64,000 nt of DNA from Sphingobacterium tenebrionis (GTDB taxonomy: Bacteria > Bacteroidota > Bacteroidia > Sphingobacteriales > Sphingobacteriaceae): contig NZ_JAYLLN010000003.1 of assembly GCF_037126265.1 (NCBI RefSeq), positions 107,260-171,259 on the forward strand, read 5' to 3'. Position numbers and translations under genes: made by a program. Shown here one piece after another: positions 18,469-27,028 of the stretch. Below the pieces are notes generated by a model. That model was not told where the DNA came from, did not search any database, and saw only the letters and a program-made list of their open reading frames with translations. Each line of letters starts with the position of its first letter. Position 1 is the stretch's first letter.

Positions 18469-18562
18469 ATTTTTCGCCAATATAATTCGTTGGTACGCCC
18501 ATCCGGGCATAGTTAGATGTGATGTCCATCCCCCCTCCCCGGTGGGATGGACTTATTTTTTA
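18469..18562 (+). ncRNA. candidate small RNA of about 90 nt
   Basis: The element runs from the predicted start after the promoter at 18431-18462 to an intrinsic terminator. It contains a short GCCC-ATCC-GGGC hairpin (18497-18508) and ends in the terminator hairpin with a C-rich loop. Neighbouring protein genes are both on the minus strand, so the promoter and terminator have no protein gene to serve. It was identified from signal arrangement only; no known RNA family is recognised. Confidence 0.4.
18524..18562 (+). terminator. intrinsic terminator of candidate sRNA
   Basis: The stem GTCCATCCC (18524-18532) pairs perfectly with GGGATGGAC (18544-18552). The loop is an 11-base C-rich stretch (CCCTCCCCGGT), followed by TTATTTTTTA. 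The polarity fits the plus strand. Confidence 0.65.
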
Positions 18563-18648
18563 GTCACATGGCCAACCATACATTTGAGGCACAGGGGAAA
18601 AAGAATTAATGTCCTATTGTGGAATTTTCAGCATTGAAGGACAGTTCC

Positions 18649-20394
18649 TTAATAATCAGCCGCCGGTAAGGCAGGGAGCTGGGCAGATGTCCAGTTCAGG
18701 TCCCTGACACATTTGATATTGGCCCCACGGTTCTTAGCCATACTGGATAAACTGAAGTTCCCTGAGGTAGAACCGCTTGAAACGATACTTAACATATATG
18801 CATTGGTGCTACTGGACTGGTCCCCGGACCAATAATAGCCATAGGCTGTGCCAGAGGAGGAGATATTATATCCGGTGACCGCATAGCTGTTCACGTTCCT
18901 ATATCCATATAAAGGGAACGAGAGCCTGTTTTCGGGATCGTAAGGGTTATCCGAACCAGAGAAGTCAAACCTTAACAAACGTATGGTCTCCCTTCCTCCA
19001 TAATGGCGGAATTGTCGTGATGAATGCGATGAGAGCCTATTGATGTCTGTGTTTGTTGGCATCTTCCATCTACCGGCAGGATATACCAATGCACAGGGAT
19101 CGTTCGTTCCCGAACTTGCCGCAGTTGCGCCCGATGATAAGGCCCGCCAGTTCAGATATTCACCTTTTGCCTCACTGGTGGACCCCGAAGCCACTATCCT
19201 GTAGGCATTGGATGCGGCATGGAAACGCATCCTATATTCCGCAGAGGGGGTTCCGCTGCCCTTTACATATAGGTTTCCCCTTGCCCATTCGGTCCGGGAA
19301 GTACCAGATCCTATTGTTTTGGGCGTCATTATCAATGTTATGGTGACCCTATAACGCTTATTGTGCTGTGGTGTGAACGGTGTGGCCACCGTGAACTCGC
19401 GATTTGTGAATACAATGGGATCCCCCCATTCCGGATAGAGATCTCCTCGCAGGGTCAAAGTGGAAATGTTCACCTTAAAGTTCGAGATCTGGTTCTGGGC
19501 ATCTACAGTGTAGAAATTCGTTCTTCTTACCTGGTCGGAAAGAGCAGCATTATGGTTCACAAAATCCGAATTGGAGCGGTTGACCAAGGGTGCGTTTGAA
19601 TAGGAAACAAAATTTCCTGTCCTTAGGTTCAGGACACCGTTCTTCAACTGTCCCGCTGTCATATTGCTTACCTGTATATCACCTATCGTTCCGAACATTC
19701 CCCTGGCATCCACAACCAGTTCTATTATCGCGGACTTTTCCTTGAACAGGATGTTCAGTTTGTTGTTGTAATTCAGCGTATTACTTGTTGTAATTGTTCC
19801 CGACGCGTACAGCAGTCCCGAATTGCCAGAAAGCGAAATATTCGGGTTGGCATCATCGAAGTTCCCTGTAAAGGGTACGGAATTGTTGTAAGAATATGCA
19901 AACCAGGTGTATACGCGATTCCGGAAGGCCCCGGAAAAAGTGAAGGCTGTTCCAGAGGTTGCGTTCAGTGTAGCGACCTGTGTACCTCCTTCGTAGAGTA
20001 CGACCCGGTAGGTCCTGCCGATCGGCATGTCGGTGCTCGAAAGTTTAACTCCGTGTTCACCAGTTGACCTGGATCCTATGGCGGATAGGACTTTTTTGCT
20101 CGTCTGGGCATTGGTCGGGACTTCGCTCAGGCTCACCACCGCATCACAGAATTCATTGAACGGTTCCTGCTTCTGGTATAGGATACTTTGTGGGGAATGA
20201 GAGGCCGCATGGATTTTGGAAATCTGCTCCCTGTTCACATCTACGACCTGTGTCCCGTTGTCGATCCCACTTATCTCAAAAGTGATGGAAGTCCCATCCC
20301 CTTGCTGGCCAGCAGTCCCGTCCGGATCATTTTCTTTGCTACAGGAACAACAAAAAAAGAAAAGGCAATATATTAATATCAGGTGTTGTTTCAT
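18649..20394 (-). CDS. fimbrillin-like lipoprotein with C-terminal FISUMP-like domain
   Basis: The 581-residue lipoprotein has signal peptide MKQHLILIYCLFFFCCSCS with the lipid-attachment Cys at about 18. A fimbrillin-like beta-rich part (about 30-390) contains YRVVLYEGGTQV and RVYTWFAYSYNNSVP. The C-terminal part (about 420-575) has the hallmarks of the Fibrobacter-type FISUMP domain: YPAGRWKMPTNTDINRL, FPLYGYRN, YGYYWSGDQSS and GANIKCVRDL. FISUMP domains are carbohydrate/C-type-lectin-like surface domains of unclear role. It follows the 58-residue microprotein gene after 18 bases and is probably surface-exposed. The matching stretch in the lipoprotein at 12978-14555 marks the two as distant paralogues. 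Confidence 0.8.
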   Translation of the reverse strand: MKQHLILIYCLFFFCCSCSKENDPDGTAGQQGDGTSITFEISGIDNGTQVVDVNREQISKIHAASHSPQSILYQKQEPFNEFCDAVVSLSEVPTNAQTSKKVLSAIGSRSTGEHGVKLSSTDMPIGRTYRVVLYEGGTQVATLNATSGTAFTFSGAFRNRVYTWFAYSYNNSVPFTGNFDDANPNISLSGNSGLLYASGTITTSNTLNYNNKLNILFKEKSAIIELVVDARGMFGTIGDIQVSNMTAGQLKNGVLNLRTGNFVSYSNAPLVNRSNSDFVNHNAALSDQVRRTNFYTVDAQNQISNFKVNISTLTLRGDLYPEWGDPIVFTNREFTVATPFTPQHNKRYRVTITLIMTPKTIGSGTSRTEWARGNLYVKGSGTPSAEYRMRFHAASNAYRIVASGSTSEAKGEYLNWRALSSGATAASSGTNDPCALVYPAGRWKMPTNTDINRLSSHSSRQFRHYGGRETIRLLRFDFSGSDNPYDPENRLSFPLYGYRNVNSYAVTGYNISSSGTAYGYYWSGDQSSSTNAYMLSIVSSGSTSGNFSLSSMAKNRGANIKCVRDLNWTSAQLPALPAADY

Positions 20395-20412
20395 ATATTT
20401 CTACTTATCCGG

Positions 20413-20589
20413 TTAAAGGTCAATGGAATTGTTGTACCCATCATCTGTGGTCCAGTCATCGATTTCTGGTTGGTAATTGGAATTGGATCCTCCAGGGGTA
20501 ATCGAGGCCGATCCGGCGGCAATGCCATTTTCCATTCTGATATAGACAACCGAAACTTCCGGCGAGATGTATTTCTTTTTATTGCCCAT
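20413..20589 (-). CDS. 58-residue microprotein upstream of fimbrillin-like lipoprotein
   Basis: The gene encodes MGNKKKYISPEVSVVYIRME, then NGIAAGSASITPGG and an acidic tail (YQPEIDDWTTDDGYNN, ending SIDL). It shares the layout and the GI-A/C-AGSA motif with the microprotein at 14572-14727 and likewise sits directly before a fimbrillin-like lipoprotein. It has no signal peptide and no cysteines. The tail is Asp/Asn-rich. The AGSA junction between a conserved head and a variable tail recalls leader/core arrangements, but no modification or protease gene is nearby. Function is unknown. Confidence 0.78.
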   Translation of the reverse strand: MGNKKKYISPEVSVVYIRMENGIAAGSASITPGGSNSNYQPEIDDWTTDDGYNNSIDL

Positions 20590-20634
20590 GATGTACTCTG
20601 CTTTTAAACAAAAGGATTAAACTTTTAATTGCCA

Positions 20635-20642
20635 CAAAACTA
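20635..20642 (-). promoter_or_regulatory. candidate -7 box of microprotein/lipoprotein operon
   Basis: The minus strand reads TAGTTTTG (20642-20635), an exact TAnnTTTG. It lies 46 bases before the microprotein ATG, against 38 bases in the sister operon. A TTG upstream is 24 bases away, longer than usual, so the -33 partner is uncertain. Confidence 0.4.
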
Positions 20643-21811
20643 GGCTTTTCAATTGTTTTTGGACGTCAACAGATGTGCTGGACATGGTGAAAATAAAAAT
20701 TTGTAAAGGTATTACTACGGGAATGCGGACTCAATCCCTGCCAATAGAATGCTGAGGTACAAAATCATGCAACAAAATTGGATATTGCGGAAAGGGATAC
20801 CCTACCCCCTCCAGAGATTAGGTAGGATCCCCTGAAATTGGGAAAGGTGAGATCGAGGTTGGTCCTATCAAGTGTCCTGAATTCTGAGGCAGTGGATAAA
20901 TATTTGGGACTTTTTGATGGATATAATAAAATTGGAATACCCATTCCGATAGCCGCTTGAACAATTCTCTATGATGAGGAATTGGCTGCAAGGACCGCTC
21001 ATTCCCTGAAACCCGAGTCCTGGTTGGGTACCTCAATATTAACCAAGCATATTTTTTTAATCCTTTCAGCCTCCTGGAAAAAAGGGGGCTATGTTAAGAT
21101 CAGGTATACCAAAGCTTCCGGTCCATACCATCATGAGCGGTCGGATGCTTGATAGAGTCAGCGGACAGATCGTCCAGTTGATTCAAAGTCGGCACTTTTA
21201 TGGTCAACGATGGGTGGTATGCTGGTCGTCTGATTTGAGAGACGGGATCAGTACACATTTGTCCCTACGCAAGGAGGTTTCGGAATTCGTTCGTAACTGT
21301 CCGTTCGGAGAGGCTGGGAGAGGTATAGGGCTCAGGAGGCACCCGATTATTTGGGATTGACAAAAATAATCAATAGATTGTGGGCTTATTAATAGTTTGT
21401 GTAACGCCCGCAGGACGAATATGGATTGCGGGCATTCATTTGATGGCCTTCTCAATGGTTACAAATATCCGTGAATTCCCCCATCATGATCACCCATGTG
21501 TTATTCCCAATCCCATTTTCCGGGATGTTATTTAAATGGTTCGCCGGAGCGATTCCCCATCGTTCCAAGAATGTCCATCTGAAGTTTGTTGTGGGAGCGA
21601 AATTCATCCAAAGACCCGCCATTCTCCCACCGGGGTATATTTCTGTGGTGCCAATCCACCCGATGGTTCTTGATCCCAGCCCAAAGATCATTTCCTGTGT
21701 TGTAAAGCAGGAAAAAAACATTAACTTTAATCTATAAATTTGTGATAAGTATTCCCGGGATTAAATAATAGGGGAAGATTTATATCCATCGACCTAACCT
21801 AAATTTCAGCA
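20643..21811. other. long intergenic region, no confirmed gene
   Basis: No intact gene is supported. A plus-strand frame at 20826-21152 reads protein-like (LNSEAVDKYLGLFDGYNKIG) but carries an in-frame TGA at 20958-20960 and has no good start. It may be a decayed gene or chance. Frames of 88-89 residues on both strands at 21452-21737 overlap and cannot be told from noise. TAAATTTG at 21735-21742 may be the -7 box of the GH43-galactose operon, but no -33 partner was found. Confidence 0.3.
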
Positions 21812-24760
21812 ATGTCAAACACATTCCCAAAAATCCTGTTCGTTATTTTACATGTTCTTCATTTTGTATTCTTTCCTATCGGATCAATTGCCAGCCCCGG
21901 AACCTCTCCGGTATATTTAGGTGATCCCTTTGTGCTGCTCTACGATGGAACCTATTATGCCTACGGAACATCAAGTGCTGACGGTATCAGGGTGTATACT
22001 TCCGATGATCTAGAGACCTGGAAAGAGCCAACGCGTAAACTTGCATTAAATAAAGCGGATGTTTGGGGGGAAAAATGGTTCTGGGCTCCGGAAGTGCATT
22101 TCCATAAGGGTAAGTTCTATATGTTCTATACTGCTGAAGAGCACATCTGTGTCGCCACATCCGATAGCCCGTTGGGACCTTTTACACAAAAGGAAAAAAA
22201 GCCGATGATAGCCGATGAGAAATGTATAGACAATTCGCTGTTCATCGATGAAGGTAGGCCATATATGCTGTACGACAGATTCAATGATGGGCTGAACATA
22301 TGGATTGCGGAGCTCGAACCCGACCTTTTACATATTAAGAAAGGAACGGAAAAACCGGTCATCCAGGTATCCCAGGATTGGGAAAAGGTATGGCCCAGGG
22401 TAAACGAAGGCGCTTTTGTCATTAAAAACCATGGGAAATACTATCTCACCTATTCCGCTAATAGTTATGAAAGCCCGTTCTATGGGATAGGTTTCGCCAC
22501 CTCCGATAAGATCACTGGACCTTGGAAAAAATACGATGCCAATCCTATCTTCCAAAAGCCTAAAGACCTAGTTGGGGTGGGGCATTCTGCAACTTTCATC
22601 GATAAAAACGGAAAGCCAAGGATCGTTTTCCATTCCCATCACGATCAGGAAAGGATCCATCCCAGGATCATGCATATCGGTGAGGTGTATTTTGAAGAGG
22701 AAAAGGGCGAACAGGTCATGCGGGTCAAGCCAGACTTCTCAACCCCTACTTTAATTAGGAAGGACCCCACCTTCAAGAATCCGGTTTTCCAACCTGTTCT
22801 GGCCGATCCATCCGTTATAAAGGATCCAAAAACCGGATTATACTATGCCTATGGAACCCAGGATAATTGGGATGATGGCAAGGGATCTAGGTTAGTGCCC
22901 ATTCTGGAATCAAAGGATATGGTGAATTGGAAATATGTTGGCTCTGCCTTTCAGACCAAGCCAACCTGGAAAAATGCCGGGGGCATATGGGCTCCGGATA
23001 TCAATTACGTGGACGGAAAATATTACTTATATTATTCCTTTTCTACTTGGGGCGATCCAGACCCTGGAGTGGGTCTGGCCATTTCCGATTCTCCAAAAGG
23101 GCCTTTTATCGATCAAGGGAAATTGTTCAGTAGCAAGGGTATTGATGTACCCAATTCCATCGATCCATTTTATCATGAAGATCAAGGAAAGAAATATCTC
23201 TTCTGGGGATCGTTCAATGATGGGCCGAAACAGGGAACCTTTGCTGTAGAATTGGATAAGGATGGTAAAACTCTCAAGAATACAGAAAAGGTCAAGATCG
23301 CCGCCGGTGATTTTGAAGCGGTAACCATTTATAAAAAGGGCGAATATTATTATTTTTTGGGTTCTAAAGGCTCTTGTTGCGAAGGAGCAAACAGCAAATA
23401 CCATGTTTTGGTAGGTCGTTCCAAACAGCTATTAGGTCCCTATGTTGATCAACAGGGACGAGATCTTAGAGAGCGTGGCCATGGCACCCTTATCCTTCAA
23501 GGGACTCCGGAAATTGCCGGGCCGGGCCATACCTCTGGAATCATTGCGGATGACCAGGGAAAGGAATGGATCTATTACCACGGCATAGACAAAAAACACG
23601 GAAAACTGCCCAACAATACTTCGCGTAGGATGCTTTTTTTGGATGAGGTCAACTGGAACAATGGCTGGCCAATTATCGGAGCTGGGAAGGCCAATCTGAA
23701 CGATATTCCGATGCCTACTGTACGGCCGACAAACCGCCAGCCAGAAACCTTGCCCGGAAATCCATTAAAAGTGGCATTGGGTGATCCCTACATCATTTAT
23801 GATGATACCTCCGACAGATATTATCTTTATGGAACCGGTGGAACAAAAAACGGATTTGTTGCTTATTCCTCCAGTGATCTAAAGGATTGGAAAAAGGAAG
23901 GGGTAATATATACCAACATTCAGGAGAAAGCTTGGGGAACCAAGGATTTTTGGGCACCTGAAGTCTATAAATGGAATGATAAATTCTACCTCTTCTATTC
24001 GGCACATTGGAAGAACAACCCCAATAACGAACTGGAGAACTATAAAATAGGGGTGGCGGTTTCCGACAAGCCGACCGGACCATTTGTGGATATGACCGGA
24101 GAACCACTTTTCGACCCAGGATATCCCATCATCGATGCCAATGTTTTTGTGGAGGAAAGTGGAAAAATGTACCTCTATTATTCCCGATGTTGTTACAAAC
24201 ATCCCGTGGAATCTGAAATTTCCCAATGGGCAAAACAACAGGGCATCTTTTCGGAGATCGAGGAGAGTTGGGTTTATGGGGTAGAATTAAAACCTGACCT
24301 GAGTGGGGTGATCGGGGAACCTGAAATGCTTTTGAGACCACCACTGAAAATGGACGATGTACAGGCAGAATGGGAAAGCCGATCGGTAAACAACAAGGAA
24401 GTCAACCGCCGTTGGACTGAAGGATCCTACCTGATAAAGCAGCAGGACACCTATTATATGATGTATTCTGCGAACTTTTATGCCGGAAAATATTATGCGG
24501 TAGGCTATGCGACCTCCAAAAATCCATTGGGACCGTTCAAAAAATCCAAGCATAATCCGGTATTGGAGAAGAACACCGAAAAGGGTGGAGATGTGACAGG
24601 AACCGGGCACAATTCCATCCTGGTAGGAAGAGGAGGGAAAATGTATTGTGTTTACCATGGAAGGACTACACAGAGCGGGCAGGATAGGGTCGTTTTTATC
24701 GATGAAATGGAAATTGATAAAAAAGGTGTGTTAAAAGTACACGGACCAACCACGAAATAA
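21812..24760 (+). CDS. secreted protein with three tandem GH43 domains
   Basis: The 982-residue protein has an N-terminal signal peptide (about 1-28) and three consecutive five-bladed propeller domains of glycoside hydrolase family 43: about 31-310, 322-640 and 650-980. Each keeps the expected residues in order: catalytic-base Asp, pKa-modulating Asp, catalytic-acid Glu and the late His. These are D38/D140/E199/H258, D332/D451/E502/H573 and D658/D775/E870/H933. The first and third domains resemble each other more (W-APEV motif; CID/IID before the second Asp) than the middle one. GH43 enzymes act on arabinose-, xylose- or galactose-containing polymers. The downstream galactose genes suggest an arabinogalactan- or galactan-type substrate. 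The gap to galT is 47 bases. Confidence 0.88.
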   Translation: MSNTFPKILFVILHVLHFVFFPIGSIASPGTSPVYLGDPFVLLYDGTYYAYGTSSADGIRVYTSDDLETWKEPTRKLALNKADVWGEKWFWAPEVHFHKGKFYMFYTAEEHICVATSDSPLGPFTQKEKKPMIADEKCIDNSLFIDEGRPYMLYDRFNDGLNIWIAELEPDLLHIKKGTEKPVIQVSQDWEKVWPRVNEGAFVIKNHGKYYLTYSANSYESPFYGIGFATSDKITGPWKKYDANPIFQKPKDLVGVGHSATFIDKNGKPRIVFHSHHDQERIHPRIMHIGEVYFEEEKGEQVMRVKPDFSTPTLIRKDPTFKNPVFQPVLADPSVIKDPKTGLYYAYGTQDNWDDGKGSRLVPILESKDMVNWKYVGSAFQTKPTWKNAGGIWAPDINYVDGKYYLYYSFSTWGDPDPGVGLAISDSPKGPFIDQGKLFSSKGIDVPNSIDPFYHEDQGKKYLFWGSFNDGPKQGTFAVELDKDGKTLKNTEKVKIAAGDFEAVTIYKKGEYYYFLGSKGSCCEGANSKYHVLVGRSKQLLGPYVDQQGRDLRERGHGTLILQGTPEIAGPGHTSGIIADDQGKEWIYYHGIDKKHGKLPNNTSRRMLFLDEVNWNNGWPIIGAGKANLNDIPMPTVRPTNRQPETLPGNPLKVALGDPYIIYDDTSDRYYLYGTGGTKNGFVAYSSSDLKDWKKEGVIYTNIQEKAWGTKDFWAPEVYKWNDKFYLFYSAHWKNNPNNELENYKIGVAVSDKPTGPFVDMTGEPLFDPGYPIIDANVFVEESGKMYLYYSRCCYKHPVESEISQWAKQQGIFSEIEESWVYGVELKPDLSGVIGEPEMLLRPPLKMDDVQAEWESRSVNNKEVNRRWTEGSYLIKQQDTYYMMYSANFYAGKYYAVGYATSKNPLGPFKKSKHNPVLEKNTEKGGDVTGTGHNSILVGRGGKMYCVYHGRTTQSGQDRVVFIDEMEIDKKGVLKVHGPTTK

Positions 24761-24807
24761 GGATTGATTAGTATATTAGACCCACCTAAATATTAATAAA
24801 CCGGTCC

Positions 24808-25854
24808 ATGTTTGCAATAAACGACATACCCCATACCCGTATCAATCTCCTTACAGGAGAGAAAATATTGGTTTCTCCGCATCGCAGTAAGCGTCCTTGG
24901 CAGGGACAAGTGGAAGATCTAGCCAGCGATAACCGTCCTGCCTACGATCCTAAATGCTATTTATGCCCTGGGAATAACCGTGCAGATGGCGATCATAATC
25001 CCCAGTACAAAGCACCATTCGTTTTTGTGAATGATTTCTCTGCCCTGCTGAAAGATAGTCGGCAAGGGGAGATCAATGTTTCTGATCTATTACTGGCAGA
25101 AACGGCAAGAGGGATCTGTAAGGTGATCGCTTTTTCGCCAAGACATGATCTGACCCTTCCTGAAATGACTGTAGAGGACCTGAAGTTGGTGGTAGAAGTT
25201 TGGAAAGGAGAATTTCAGGAATTGGCCTCGCATGAATGGATAAAATACATCCAGATTTTTGAAAATAAGGGGGCGATCATGGGATGTAGCAACCCGCATC
25301 CACACGGACAGATATGGGCACAGAATTCCGTTCCAGTAGAGGTCGAAAAGGAAGAACAAAGACAAGTGGAATATTTTGACACACATGGGCGTAGTCTGCT
25401 ATCGGCCTATTTGGAAGTAGAGCTTCAGGAAAAGGTCAGAATATTGATCGATGCTGAACATTTTGTGGCGTTAGTTCCGTTCTGGGCATCCTGGCCATAC
25501 GAGACCATGATCATCAGCAAACGTCATGTGCAGGACATTCGTGATTTTTCGGAGCTAGAATGTGAGGACCTGGCCAAGGTACTGAAGGAACTGACCACCA
25601 AATACGATAATATATTTGAAACATCCTTTCCATATTCCGCAGGGATGCATCAGGCACCTGTGAATAGTGGGGATCAGGGTTTCTGGCATTGGCACATGCA
25701 CTTCTATCCGCCTTTATTGCGTTCTGCCACAGTTAAAAAATTCATGGTAGGGTACGAAATGTTGGCCAATCCACAACGTGATATCACACCAGAAACGGCC
25801 GCAGAGACCATCAGGAATCAATCAAACATACATTATAAAGAAAGAAAAGTTTAA
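24808..25854 (+). CDS. galT: galactose-1-phosphate uridylyltransferase GalT
   Basis: GalT exchanges UMP between UDP-glucose and galactose-1-phosphate in the Leloir pathway. At 348 residues it has the class length. The active-site motif SNPHPHGQIW is intact, with nucleophile His 166. The N-terminal zinc-site cysteines are in CYLCPGN (Cys 50 and 53), and the C-terminal motif HWHMHFYPPLLR is present. It lies in an operon between the GH43 protein and galK, and its stop codon shares one base with the galK start (TAATG). Confidence 0.96.
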   Translation: MFAINDIPHTRINLLTGEKILVSPHRSKRPWQGQVEDLASDNRPAYDPKCYLCPGNNRADGDHNPQYKAPFVFVNDFSALLKDSRQGEINVSDLLLAETARGICKVIAFSPRHDLTLPEMTVEDLKLVVEVWKGEFQELASHEWIKYIQIFENKGAIMGCSNPHPHGQIWAQNSVPVEVEKEEQRQVEYFDTHGRSLLSAYLEVELQEKVRILIDAEHFVALVPFWASWPYETMIISKRHVQDIRDFSELECEDLAKVLKELTTKYDNIFETSFPYSAGMHQAPVNSGDQGFWHWHMHFYPPLLRSATVKKFMVGYEMLANPQRDITPETAAETIRNQSNIHYKERKV

Positions 25855-27008
25855 TGGATAGAAAAGAGATCAGTGACCGTTTTAAGGAGGTTTATGCTGT
25901 TGATCCGGATTTGGTCGTCAAATCACCGGGGCGGATAAATATTATTGGGGAACATACCGATTACAATGAAGGGTTTGTACTCCCTACTGCAATTGATAAG
26001 GCGGTTTATGTAGGATTGGGCAAACGTGATGATGAGGAGGTACTTCTATACGCAGCAGGTTTCAACGAATCTTTTCAGATTGATCTAGCCGACGTGGAAC
26101 CGACGGATAAGGGTTGGCCAAATTATATATTGGGCGTGGTGAACCAATTGAAGGAAAGGAATAAGGCCATTTCAGGGTTCAATCTATATATTGATGGAGA
26201 TGTACCTGTTGGAGCTGGACTATCCTCCTCCGCAGCGGTAGAATGTGCTGTTGGATTTGGGCTGAACAGCCTATTCGACCTGGACCTGGATCGGGTGGAT
26301 ATTGCGAAGATCGGTCAGTTGGCAGAACATACATTCGCAGGAGTGAAATGTGGCATCATGGACCAGTTCGCATCTGTACTGAGCAAGGAAGGATATGTGC
26401 TTAAGTTGGACTGTCGGGATTTATCCTACGAATATGTTCCATTGGAATTGGGTGATTATGAGCTCGTGCTGCTCAATACGAACGTTAAGCATTCTTTAGC
26501 AACTTCTGCTTATAATGATCGTCGTCAATCCTGTGAGAAAGCGGTTTCATTGATCCAAGAGGTCTATCCGCAGGTTAAAAGTTTAAGGGATGCGACCATA
26601 GATATGTTGAACGAGACGGTGAAGGATATCGATAAGGCAGCCTATACCAAAGGGAAGTTTGTGATAGAGGAGAATATCCGTCTTCAGCAGGCCTGTGATG
26701 CCCTAGTAAGTGGAAATATAGCAGAACTGGGCAGACAGATGTTTTTGGCGCATGATGCGTTGAGCAATGAATATGAGGTGAGTTGCAGGCAATTGGACTT
26801 TCTGGTGGAAAATGCCAAATCCCATCCACAGGTTGTTGGTGCCAGGATGATGGGGGGCGGATTTGGAGGCTGTACCATCAACATCGTAAAAAGGGGATAT
26901 GGCCAAGCCTTGGTGGATGCGCTGGCTCCGACTTATGGGGAAGTATTCGGTTTGGAACTGACCCCCATTTTTGTGGAAACCAGAAATGGTTCAGAATTAG
27001 TATATTAG
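25854..27008 (+). CDS. galK: galactokinase GalK
   Basis: This GHMP-family kinase of 384 residues phosphorylates galactose at C1. Visible motifs are the galactose signature GRINIIGEHTDYNEG near residue 25, the ATP-binding loop VPVGAGLSSSAAVE near 122, and motif 3 GGGFGGCTINIV near 335. It follows galT with a one-base overlap, so translational coupling is likely, and galM starts 20 bases after it. Confidence 0.96.
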   Translation: MDRKEISDRFKEVYAVDPDLVVKSPGRINIIGEHTDYNEGFVLPTAIDKAVYVGLGKRDDEEVLLYAAGFNESFQIDLADVEPTDKGWPNYILGVVNQLKERNKAISGFNLYIDGDVPVGAGLSSSAAVECAVGFGLNSLFDLDLDRVDIAKIGQLAEHTFAGVKCGIMDQFASVLSKEGYVLKLDCRDLSYEYVPLELGDYELVLLNTNVKHSLATSAYNDRRQSCEKAVSLIQEVYPQVKSLRDATIDMLNETVKDIDKAAYTKGKFVIEENIRLQQACDALVSGNIAELGRQMFLAHDALSNEYEVSCRQLDFLVENAKSHPQVVGARMMGGGFGGCTINIVKRGYGQALVDALAPTYGEVFGLELTPIFVETRNGSELVY

Positions 27009-27028
27009 AATTCAATTATAAACTTAAA

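Noticed and set aside
21452..21737. Overlapping 88-89 residue frames on both strands before the GH43 gene
   Set aside because: Both strands are open over the same bases and neither reads as a known protein.
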